Below the pieces are notes generated by a model. That model was not told the DNA's origin. It saw nothing but the letters and a program-made list of their open reading frames with translations, and searched no databases. Below, one piece after another: positions 6,070-13,417 of a stretch of DNA of 16,841 bases; the stretch's first letter is position 1; every line of letters begins with the position of its first letter. The position numbers were made by a program, and so were the translations under genes. This DNA comes from Dehalococcoidia bacterium (GTDB lineage: Bacteria > Chloroflexota > Dehalococcoidia > GIF9 > AB-539-J10): the NCBI GenBank assembly GCA_023129815.1, contig JAGMBH010000006.1, positions 1 to 16,841 of the forward strand, given 5' to 3'.

Positions 6070-8271
6070 ATGTCTCAAATTTTTGAGCGCACAATAGCCG
6101 GTCGAATACTTACCATTGAAATAGGGAAACTTGCACAGCAGGCGAATGGTGCTGTCGTTGTCCGTTATGGGGATACAGTGGTGTTGGTCACTGCCTGTGC
6201 TGCCAATGAGCCTACAGAGAGGAGAGGCTTCGTGCCCCTAACAGTGGACTATGAAGAAAAACTCTATGCTGCTGGTAAAATACCAGGTAGTTTCTTCAGG
6301 CGAGAAGGACGCCCCACTGAGGGAGCAATTATAACCTGCCGGTTTATCGATCGATGCTTAAGACCACTTCTTCTCAAGGAGTTTAACCACGAGCTACAAA
6401 TTATAGCTACGGTGCTCTCCGTCGACAAAGAAAATGACCCTGATATTTGCGCCCTCATCGGTGCCTCAGCAGCCTTAACCATATCTGATATTCCATTTTC
6501 AGGTCCGGTATCAGCAGTGCATATTGGCTACATAGATGATAATTTGGTTCTAAATCCCACTTTGCCCCAAATTGAAAACTGTTTGCTCGATGTAGCTGTC
6601 GCTAGCACTAGGCAAGATATAGTGATGGTGGAGGCAGGCGCCAAAGAGGCCTCTGAGAGCTTAGCGCTTGAAGCAATCGAATTTGGGCATGAAGCTAACC
6701 AAGAGATTATTAAACTCCAGAAGGAGCTGCAGCAAGCTTATGGCAACCCCAAAGTGGAAGTCAAAGCTAGAGAGGTTGCTCCTGAACTCTCAGCTCATAT
6801 CTCTACTTTGCTTGGTGACAAGCTGAACGAAGCTCTAGGGCAACCAGGAAAATTAGAGCGAGAGCAAGTTTTAGCATCGCTTAGGGATGAAGCGAAACAG
6901 AAGTTAGTTGACTCTTTCTCCGAGGAAGAGGTGGATTTTGCCTTTGAAGCCCGGCTTAAAGCAGAGATAAGGAAGAGGATTTTGCAGGGAAAACGGCACG
7001 TGGATGGCCGACGGGCTGATGAAATTCGCCCTATCCACTGTGAAGTTGGCCTTCTACCTCGTGCTCACGGCTCGGGTCTATTCGCCCGGGGAGGAACACA
7101 AACTTTGACTATCACCACCCTGGGGTCGGCAAGACAGGAGCAGTTATTGGATGGTTTAGGCTTGGCAGAAACCAAACGCTTCATGCACCATTATAATTTT
7201 CCTCCGTTCTCCTCGGGCGAGGTAAAACGAGTAGGGTCGCCAGGGAGGCGCGAAATTGGTCATGGCGCTCTAGGGGAGCGGGCTATTAGGCCAATACTAC
7301 CTTCGGAAGAGGATTTCCCTTACACTGTTCGTTTGGTTTCCGAAGTGCTTAGCTCTAATGGGAGCACATCTATGGCCAGTACCTGCGGTTCAACCCTTTC
7401 ATTAATGGATGCTGGCGTACCTATCAAGGCACCAGTAGCTGGAATAGCTATGGGACTGGTCACCGGGGAGAATGGGGAGCATGTTATCCTAACTGATATT
7501 GAGGGTATAGAAGATGCCTGTGGTGACATGGATTTTAAAGTTGCTGGCACATCTAGGGGAATTACGGCCTTGCAGCTTGATATTAAAGTTGCTGGTGTGG
7601 ACTCCAAAATTCTAGCTGAATCTCTAACCCAAGCTCGCCAGGCTCGCTTGGAGATATTGGACAAGATGGCACAAACTATTAGTACTAGCCGCCCCGGAAT
7701 TAGCCCCTACGCTCCCAGGATACATGAGATAACCATTGCTGCAAGCAAGATTGGCAATGTTATTGGCCCTGGAGGTAGAACCATAAGATCCATTACGGAG
7801 GAGACCAAAACAACTATAGACGTAAGGAGTGATGGTACGGTTATTGTTGGCTCCCCCAGTGAGGAGGCAGTCCAAAAGGCAATCAAAATGATAGAAGATT
7901 TAACCCAGGAAGCGAAACCAGGGGATATTTATACTGGAAGAGTAACGAGGCTGCTACCATTCGGCGCCATGGTAGAAATCTTCCCGGGCAAGGAAGGCCT
8001 AGTCCATATCAGTGAGCTTGCTGATTATCATGTAGCTAAAGTTGAAGACGTGGTTAGAGTTGGTGATGAGATAATGGTCAAAGTCATTGGGATTGACGAG
8101 TTAGGCAGAATAAACTTATCACGTAAAGCAGTGCTTGAAGGATTTTCTCGCATACCCGGTGCTAAAGTGAAGGATTCCTTAGCCTCTGAACATCGTTGGC
8201 AGAGGCAGCCAAACTATCATCATACTCATTCGCCTAATAAGGGCGGTCGCTATTCCGATTATAATAAATAA
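6070..8271 (+). CDS. pnp: Polyribonucleotide nucleotidyltransferase (PNPase)
   Basis: PNPase is a phosphorolytic 3'-5' exoribonuclease that acts as a trimer in mRNA decay. The domain order is complete in 733 residues: first RNase PH domain (about 1-140, with FFRREGRP at 75-82), an alpha-helical linker, second RNase PH domain (about 310-545) with the catalytic acidic cluster EDACGDMDFKVAGT near 481-494, a KH domain with GNVIGPGG near 562-569, and an S1 domain from about 618 to 690. A basic, His- and Asn-rich tail of about 40 residues follows. GAGG seven bases before the ATG overlaps the end of rpsO. dapB follows after 28 bases. No key motif is missing. Confidence 0.96.
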   Translation: MSQIFERTIAGRILTIEIGKLAQQANGAVVVRYGDTVVLVTACAANEPTERRGFVPLTVDYEEKLYAAGKIPGSFFRREGRPTEGAIITCRFIDRCLRPLLLKEFNHELQIIATVLSVDKENDPDICALIGASAALTISDIPFSGPVSAVHIGYIDDNLVLNPTLPQIENCLLDVAVASTRQDIVMVEAGAKEASESLALEAIEFGHEANQEIIKLQKELQQAYGNPKVEVKAREVAPELSAHISTLLGDKLNEALGQPGKLEREQVLASLRDEAKQKLVDSFSEEEVDFAFEARLKAEIRKRILQGKRHVDGRRADEIRPIHCEVGLLPRAHGSGLFARGGTQTLTITTLGSARQEQLLDGLGLAETKRFMHHYNFPPFSSGEVKRVGSPGRREIGHGALGERAIRPILPSEEDFPYTVRLVSEVLSSNGSTSMASTCGSTLSLMDAGVPIKAPVAGIAMGLVTGENGEHVILTDIEGIEDACGDMDFKVAGTSRGITALQLDIKVAGVDSKILAESLTQARQARLEILDKMAQTISTSRPGISPYAPRIHEITIAASKIGNVIGPGGRTIRSITEETKTTIDVRSDGTVIVGSPSEEAVQKAIKMIEDLTQEAKPGDIYTGRVTRLLPFGAMVEIFPGKEGLVHISELADYHVAKVEDVVRVGDEIMVKVIGIDELGRINLSRKAVLEGFSRIPGAKVKDSLASEHRWQRQPNYHHTHSPNKGGRYSDYNK

Positions 8272-8299
8272 CCTATATCGGCATGTTAAGGAGTGACAC

Positions 8300-9097
8300 A
8301 TGGAAGCCATAAGAATAGTTATCAATGGAGCTTTAGGCAAGATGGGGCGGGAGGTGACTAAAGCTGTGCTCAATGAGCCCGGGTTAGAGATAGTTGGCGC
8401 TGTGGAGGAGAAAGTAACTCAGCAGTATCTTCCTTTACCGGAGACTTCAGAGCTGATACCATTTTCCTCTGATTTAGGCTCTCTTTTGAAGAGTTGCAAT
8501 CCTGCCGTATTAGTAGATTTTACCAATGCTGCAGCTTCCATAGCAGCCGCTCGCATCGCTGTTAAGCAAGGAGTTAACATGGTTATAGGTACCACAGGAC
8601 TTTCTGAGGAAAATCTGAAGGAGATTGAGCAGCTATGTCGAGCCAATAACGTTGGTGCTGTGGTGGCACCTAATTTTTCCTTAGGAGCAGTGCTCTTGAT
8701 GCATTTGGCAAAGGTTGCTGCCAATTTTTTCGATTATGCTGAGATTGTAGAAATGCACCATGATAAGAAAATTGATGCCCCTTCGGGAACTGCTATGGCT
8801 ACAGCAAAAGCTATGCTACAAGCCCGTGGCAAACCTTTCATCTGCCCTAAAACCGAGAGAGAAGTAGTTAGCAGCGTCAGGGGGGGGCAAATAGAGGGTG
8901 TAGCTATCCATAGCCTGAGGTTGCCAGGATTTATGGCGGGACAAGAAGTTATCTTTAGCGGGGTAGGCCAGACCTTGAGCTTACGCCATGAGGCTATAAG
9001 TCGAGAAGCTTATATGCCCGGCGTTATTTTGGCAATCAGAGAGGTTGCAAAGCACAAAGGGTTAATTTATGGATTGGAGGCCTTACTGAAGCTGTAG
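8300..9097 (+). CDS. dapB: 4-hydroxy-tetrahydrodipicolinate reductase
   Basis: It reduces the DapA product to tetrahydrodipicolinate in lysine and diaminopimelate synthesis. The N-terminal nucleotide-binding loop is NGALGKMG (9-16), followed by VDFTNA (72-77) and GTTGLSEE (97-104). The catalytic signature is MHHDKKIDAPSGTA (152-165), giving His153 and Lys157. RLPGFMAGQEVIF is the conserved C-terminal segment. The length of 265 residues is normal. The start at 8300 has AAGGAG six bases upstream. It stands between pnp and asd on one strand; the 166-base spacer to asd is filled mostly by a palindromic repeat, which could separate or tune expression of the two dap blocks. Confidence 0.95.
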   Translation: MEAIRIVINGALGKMGREVTKAVLNEPGLEIVGAVEEKVTQQYLPLPETSELIPFSSDLGSLLKSCNPAVLVDFTNAAASIAAARIAVKQGVNMVIGTTGLSEENLKEIEQLCRANNVGAVVAPNFSLGAVLLMHLAKVAANFFDYAEIVEMHHDKKIDAPSGTAMATAKAMLQARGKPFICPKTEREVVSSVRGGQIEGVAIHSLRLPGFMAGQEVIFSGVGQTLSLRHEAISREAYMPGVILAIREVAKHKGLIYGLEALLKL

Positions 9098-9110
9098 GGT
9101 TCTTTATTGT

Positions 9111-9225
9111 CACCCTGAGCCCTTCGCTCCTTGTTTGTCATTCTGAGGGAGCGAAGCGACCGAAGAATCTCGCTCAGGGTAGACTCCGCGAAGGGTCTTG
9201 AGATTCTTCGCTTGCGCGCAGAATG
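9111..9225. repeat. Composite palindromic repeat between dapB and asd
   Basis: Four inverted pairs can be read directly: ACCCTGAGC (9112-9120) with GCTCAGGGT (9172-9180); CCCTTCGC (9120-9127) with GCGAAGGG (9188-9195); CGAAGAATCTC (9161-9171) with GAGATTCTTCG (9200-9210); and CATTCT (9139-9144) with AGAATG (9220-9225). They interleave, so several alternative foldings are possible, and the array looks like at least two copies of a short unit in opposite orientation. The left unit matches the copy inside purH. There is no transposase or obvious target duplication. It resembles REP/MITE-like non-autonomous elements. Confidence 0.8.
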
Positions 9226-9263
9226 ATATTTTTGAGGGGGGTGAACTGTTGCGAGGAAAGAGC

Positions 9264-10343
9264 ATGGAAGGTTTCAACGTAGCTATTGTTGGTGACACTG
9301 GGCTTGTTGAGCGAGAATTTATCAAGGTGCTTGAGCAGCGGAATTTCCCTGCAGCTTCGATCCGACTACTTGCTCCCGAACGCTCTTCAGACATAAAAAT
9401 CTTTTTTTCTAATCGCCAGAAAATCGAGGTTGAGGAAGCGACACCGGAGATATTTCGTAATGTTGATGTCGCTCTTTTTTCCGCTAGCGCTGATGTTAGC
9501 CGCCGCCTGTCACCTCTGGCTGCTGAGGCTGGAGCGGTGGTTATTGATAATAGCGCTGCTTTTAGAATGGCCCCCTTGGTTCCTTTGGTGGTTCCTGAAG
9601 TAAATCCTGAGGATATCGAATGGCACAAGGGGATAATCGCCAACCCAAATTGTTCTACAATCCAAATGGTAGTAGCTCTTTATCCCTTACACAAGGTTAA
9701 TCCTATAAAACGAATCATCGTAAGCACTTATCAATCAGTATCAGACAGCGGTGCTGATGCTTTAAAGGAACTAACAAGCCAAATAAAGCTGGTTTTAGAG
9801 GGGCGTCGTGTTTGTCCTCATGTCTATTCCCATCAAATAGCCTTTAATCTGTTACCAGAAACCGATGTCTTTTTGGATAATGGCTATACTAGAGAAGAAC
9901 AGAAAATGGTGGAAGAGACGCGGAAGATAATGCATGCTGAGGATATGGCTATCTCGGCAACCTGCGTCCGAGTCCCTGTTTACTTCGGGCATAGTGAAGC
10001 GGTGAATGTGGAATTTACTTCACCTATCACTCCGGAAGAGGCAAGGAAAATTTTGGCTCAAGCACCTGGAGTCAGGGTTCTTGATGATCCTAGCGTTAGC
10101 TTCTACCCCCTACCTTGGGCAGCTAGTGGTTCAAATCACGTATTTGTGGGTAGAATCAGAAAGGATATTTCTCACCCCAATGGATTAGTTATGTGGGTAG
10201 TAGCTGATAATTTACGTAAGGGGGCAGCGCTGAATGCTATACAGATTGCCGAGGAAGGGATAAGAAGGGGCTGGATAGGGTACAAGAAGAAGCGGAGGCT
10301 CTCTCTTCCTCACTCTTTATCTGGCGAGGGATCGGGCGGGTAA
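9264..10343 (+). CDS. asd: Aspartate-semialdehyde dehydrogenase
   Basis: It makes aspartate semialdehyde by NADPH-dependent reduction of aspartyl phosphate, feeding DapA and threonine/methionine synthesis. Catalytic Cys130 (NPNCST), Gln157 (STYQSVS), Arg236 and His243 (RVPVYFGHSE) and VGRIRKD (295-301) are present. ATG at 9264 with AGGA six bases upstream gives MEGFNVAIVG, matching the family; TTG at 9249 behind GAGGGGGG is an alternative, and an ATG at 9198 lies inside the repeat and is unlikely. Odd points: the nucleotide loop reads GDTGLVE rather than GATG.VG, FSAGG is FSASA, and SGAG is SDSG. The last 20 or so residues (about 338-359, ending SLSGEGSGG) extend beyond the usual family end. 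dapA follows after two bases. Confidence 0.93.
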   Translation: MEGFNVAIVGDTGLVEREFIKVLEQRNFPAASIRLLAPERSSDIKIFFSNRQKIEVEEATPEIFRNVDVALFSASADVSRRLSPLAAEAGAVVIDNSAAFRMAPLVPLVVPEVNPEDIEWHKGIIANPNCSTIQMVVALYPLHKVNPIKRIIVSTYQSVSDSGADALKELTSQIKLVLEGRRVCPHVYSHQIAFNLLPETDVFLDNGYTREEQKMVEETRKIMHAEDMAISATCVRVPVYFGHSEAVNVEFTSPITPEEARKILAQAPGVRVLDDPSVSFYPLPWAASGSNHVFVGRIRKDISHPNGLVMWVVADNLRKGAALNAIQIAEEGIRRGWIGYKKKRRLSLPHSLSGEGSGG

Positions 10344-10345
10344 AA

Positions 10346-11260
10346 ATGGACAAGCTAGGTCGCTTATTAACAGCTATGGTTACACCCTTTAATAGTCAGG
10401 GCAAAGTTGATTATCAGCAGGCCAGGAATCTAGCTCAAGCTTTGCTTAATTCTGGTAGTGATGGTTTGGTGCTCTCTGGCACTACGGGGGAATCCCCTAC
10501 TCTTAACTTCGAAGAGAAGCTCCGTCTTTTTACTGAAGTCAAGTCAGCGATAGCTAACCGTGGAACAATAGTGGCTGGGACTGGCACTTACAACACTAGA
10601 GAGAGCCAGGAGCTGACTAAAGAAGCAGAGAAGGTTGGAGTTGATGCTTGCGTATTAGTAGTGCCTTATTATAATCGGCCCCCCCAACAAGGCTTATTTG
10701 AGCATTTTAATGCCATTGCCCGAGCCACAACTTTGCCTTGTATTCTCTACAACGTACCATCACGCACAGGCACTAATCTTGCTGCTGATACGGTAATCAA
10801 GCTAAGCCAAATAGACAATATCATTGGTGTGAAGGAAGCTAGTGGTAACCTTCGCCAAATAGCTGAGATTATACAGGGAGCCAAGGATGACTTTTTAGTT
10901 TACAGCGGCAATGATAGTGATACCTTGCCTATTCTTACCTTGGGTGGTTATGGTGTGGTCAGTGTCACTTCACATTTAGTAGGAATCCAAATAAAAGACA
11001 TGATGGAGAAATTTCTTAACGGTGAAACTCAGGAGGCAGCTAGCATTCACCGCCATTTATTGCCTCTGATAAATGCCCTATTTGTTATTAGCAATCCTAT
11101 GCCCGTTAAATATGCTCTGAATTACTTGGGTTTTCCAGTGGGCAAACCACGCTTGCCTTTGATTGAACCTGACGAAAAATCGGCCGAGATTATTAAAGCA
11201 GCATTAAAAAACTATAAAATTGACTTGCCTTTACCTACCAGGGCTACCCAGGGAGAATAG
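10346..11260 (+). CDS. dapA: 4-hydroxy-tetrahydrodipicolinate synthase
   Basis: This class I aldolase-type TIM barrel condenses pyruvate with aspartate semialdehyde. The Schiff-base Lys163 is in GVKEASGN; Tyr135 (YNVPSRTGTN) and Thr46-Thr47 (GTTGES) form the proton relay, Tyr109 (PYYNRP) is the tyrosine that reaches the neighbouring active site, and Arg140 is the substrate-binding arginine. The length of 304 residues is slightly above the usual 290-300. The start is two bases after the asd stop, with the G-rich end of asd (GGGCGGG) as the only ribosome site, so coupling to asd translation is likely. The 3' end overlaps the convergent purA by 17 bases and leaves no room for a terminator between them. 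Confidence 0.95.
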   Translation: MDKLGRLLTAMVTPFNSQGKVDYQQARNLAQALLNSGSDGLVLSGTTGESPTLNFEEKLRLFTEVKSAIANRGTIVAGTGTYNTRESQELTKEAEKVGVDACVLVVPYYNRPPQQGLFEHFNAIARATTLPCILYNVPSRTGTNLAADTVIKLSQIDNIIGVKEASGNLRQIAEIIQGAKDDFLVYSGNDSDTLPILTLGGYGVVSVTSHLVGIQIKDMMEKFLNGETQEAASIHRHLLPLINALFVISNPMPVKYALNYLGFPVGKPRLPLIEPDEKSAEIIKAALKNYKIDLPLPTRATQGE

Positions 11261-12533
11261 GTCTCACCTTTATGGTTTGCTCTCTCCTTGATCCTACGGC
11301 GACAAAGCTAATAGGGCAGGAGAGGAGCTCCTCAAGCCGGTTGATGTAGCGGCGGGCCTCCAATGGTAACTGGTCAAAATTACTGATTTCCCTTATTGAC
11401 TCTTGCCAACCAGAGAGTTCTTCATATACAGGTTGGCATTTCTCTAGTATAGCTATATCGCTCGGGAAAGAGTCTAGAATCTTGTTATCAAATTTATAGG
11501 TCGTGCATATTTTGATGGAAGAAAAACCATCAAAAATATCAAGGTGGGTTAAAGCTATGTCACTAAAACCATTTATCTGAGTAGCGAAGCGGCCAGCCAC
11601 GGCATCAAACCAACCGCACCTCCGCGGCCTCCCTGTCGTAGCACCATATTCATGACCTTTCTCACGTATGAGTTTGCCAACCTCGTCCTTTAGTTCGGTG
11701 GGCATGGGCCCACTGCCAACTCTGGTGATGTAAGCTTTAAATACACCGATAATGCGATCAAATGCCATTGGGCTTATGCCGGCCCCAATAGAGCCTCCGC
11801 CGGCTAATGGCGAAGAAGAAGTTACATAAGGGTAAGTGCCAAAGTCGGGGTCAAGCAAAGTCCCTTGGGCACTCTCTAAAAAAACTAGCTCTCCTCTGGC
11901 TAAAGATTGGCGAATTACGGAGTTAGTTTCCTGAATAAGTGGAGCCAGTTGCTCCCCATAACGGCAATATTGCTCAAAGATTTCTTCTAGTAACAAAGGC
12001 GAATGCCCGTATACCTTTGTAAGAATGGCATTCTTAAATTCGAGGATTGAGCTTAGCTTGCTGTGAAATAAATCCTTGTTTGATAAGTCCCCGGTGCGGA
12101 TTCCCATACGAGCAACTTTATCAGTAAAGGCAGGGCCAACTCCTCTACGGGTAGTTCCTAAAGCCCCTTTACCACGCCTTTCCTCTTCCAGTCCATCGAG
12201 AAGGGTGTGATAAGGCATGATGAGATGGGCACGGTCACTGATGATGAGATGACTTATATCTACACCGTGCTTCTTAAGGTTGTCTATTTCATCAAGGAGA
12301 ACTGCCGGGTTAATAACCACGCCATTGCCGATAATACAAGTTACCCCGGGGTAAAAAATGCCAGAGGGTACAAGATGCATCCTGAACTCGCCATAGGGGT
12401 TAATAACTGTGTGGCCGGCATTGTCACCCCCTGAGAAACGAGCCACTACCTTAGCTTTCTCAGCCAGGGAATCAATTACCTTCCCTTTCCCCTCGTCACC
12501 CCACTGACCTCCCACAACAGCTATAACTGGCAT
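11244..12533 (-). CDS. purA: Adenylosuccinate synthetase
   Basis: It joins IMP and aspartate with GTP, the first step from IMP to AMP. Motifs in order are GGQWGDEGKGK (8-18, catalytic Asp13), GGDNAGHTV (35-43, His41), GNGVVINP, TTRRGVGPAF, ESAQGTLLDPDFGTYPYVTSS, TGRPRRCGWFD and the C-terminal FVAVGSRREQTI. The length of 429 residues is normal. The ATG directly follows the TAA of the upstream phosphatidyltransferase gene, with AAGGGGGA at that gene's end acting as ribosome site, so the two are translated from one message. It lies apart from purF-purM-purH, which is common. The stop lies inside the end of dapA on the other strand. Confidence 0.96.
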   Translation of the reverse strand: MPVIAVVGGQWGDEGKGKVIDSLAEKAKVVARFSGGDNAGHTVINPYGEFRMHLVPSGIFYPGVTCIIGNGVVINPAVLLDEIDNLKKHGVDISHLIISDRAHLIMPYHTLLDGLEEERRGKGALGTTRRGVGPAFTDKVARMGIRTGDLSNKDLFHSKLSSILEFKNAILTKVYGHSPLLLEEIFEQYCRYGEQLAPLIQETNSVIRQSLARGELVFLESAQGTLLDPDFGTYPYVTSSSPLAGGGSIGAGISPMAFDRIIGVFKAYITRVGSGPMPTELKDEVGKLIREKGHEYGATTGRPRRCGWFDAVAGRFATQINGFSDIALTHLDIFDGFSSIKICTTYKFDNKILDSFPSDIAILEKCQPVYEELSGWQESIREISNFDQLPLEARRYINRLEELLSCPISFVAVGSRREQTIKVRPILPG

Positions 12534-13133
12534 TTAGTCCCCCTTAACTTTTGATTGCTTCCGTAAGTAAAGCAGCCTTTGAGCTACAGTGATATAAACA
12601 AAGACTACCAAAACCCATAAAGCAATAAAAACTTGGTTTACCAGCAAACCTACCGCTAATACTATAACCCTTTCAGCTCTGGTAAACAAACCAACTCGAC
12701 ATTCCAAACCTAGTCCTTCTGCCCTAGCTCTTATATAGCTAACAAGGAAAGAGCCAATTAGAGCGGCAAAGATGAGCACAATTTCTAGAGTGGCTACTTT
12801 TGGCATATACCAAACTAAAAGACCGCAAAATATTGCTGCTTCAGAAAGGCGGTCAATCGTTGAATCTAGAATAGCGCCAAACTTTGTACTTTGCTTGGTA
12901 AAGCGAGCCAGTGCCCCATCGAGGAGATCAAATAGCCCGGAGACCAAAACCAAAACTCCACCAAGAAGGAAGTAGCCGATGACAATGGCGTAAGCGGCAC
13001 CGATGCTTATGGCCAACTCAATAAAGGTGAGAGTATTGGGTTTTAGCCTGCTTTTGCTCAAAATGCCAACTAAGGGATTAGTAATGCGGGAAGCTAAATT
13101 TCCTCGTAGCTCTGCTAAACTTGGCATCTCCAC
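12534..13133 (-). CDS. CDP-alcohol phosphatidyltransferase, likely phosphatidylinositol phosphate synthase type
   Basis: This is an integral membrane enzyme that transfers a phosphatidyl group from a CDP-lipid to an alcohol. The full family signature is present: Asp69, Asp72-Gly73, Ala76-Arg77, Gly86, Asp90 and Asp94. About five to six hydrophobic segments are visible (roughly 38-58, 59-72, 97-110, 116-134, 154-168, 169-187). The segment SYIRARAEGLG (132-142) followed by RAER (152-155) resembles actinobacterial-type PIP synthases that use inositol phosphate, and an inositol-3-phosphate synthase gene lies nearby on the same strand. Phosphatidylglycerophosphate synthase is the main alternative. 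The start is GTG at 13133 or ATG at 13127, both served by GAGG. purA follows with no gap. Confidence 0.8.
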   Translation of the reverse strand: MEMPSLAELRGNLASRITNPLVGILSKSRLKPNTLTFIELAISIGAAYAIVIGYFLLGGVLVLVSGLFDLLDGALARFTKQSTKFGAILDSTIDRLSEAAIFCGLLVWYMPKVATLEIVLIFAALIGSFLVSYIRARAEGLGLECRVGLFTRAERVIVLAVGLLVNQVFIALWVLVVFVYITVAQRLLYLRKQSKVKGD

Positions 13134-13142
13134 CGGCCTCGG

Positions 13143-13271
13143 TTAACCTGCTATCCCCTTCTCTCGCAGGAAGTTGCGGGTAAAGCCCAATTCCTTGGCT
13201 TTAGTGACAAATTCTGTCATATTGCTAAATCTACCTTTAGCCCACATAGTGGAAAGGGAAATCTGGGACAA
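13143..13271 (-). pseudogene. Remnant of a TIM-barrel sugar phosphate isomerase/epimerase-like gene
   Basis: A 42-codon open stretch ends at TAA 13145-13143, ten bases before the phosphatidyltransferase start. It reads ISLSTMWAKGRF, then MTEFVTKAKELGFT, which looks like the first strand and helix of a xylose-isomerase-like TIM barrel. It then breaks off into NFLREKGIAG and stops. Such proteins normally have about 250-290 residues, so most of the barrel is gone. Possible starts are TTG 13271 or ATG 13247. The rest of 13134-13417 holds no other recognisable gene. The family call rests on a short segment and could be wrong. Confidence 0.4.
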
Positions 13272-13417
13272 CTAAACTATGCTCCTCAGCGGATTTGCCT
13301 ATAGCATCATATCTTAGGATTGGAATTAACTCAAGGAAAAGCTTAAAAATAAGAGTTGCTTGTGTTAAGATATTTGATGGGTAGGCGAGAATAGATATTA
13401 AGAGGGGGGATTTATTT

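Noticed and set aside
9198..9263. ATG at 9198 as the asd start
   Set aside because: The first 22 residues would be encoded by the palindromic repeat (RFFACAQND) and have no counterpart in Asd; ATG 9264 has its own AGGA and fits the family.
13374..13401. TTGATG and TATTAA spaced 16 bases as an SDR promoter
   Set aside because: Transcription would start near 13408, inside the GGGGGG ribosome site of the gene, which would leave the message without it.
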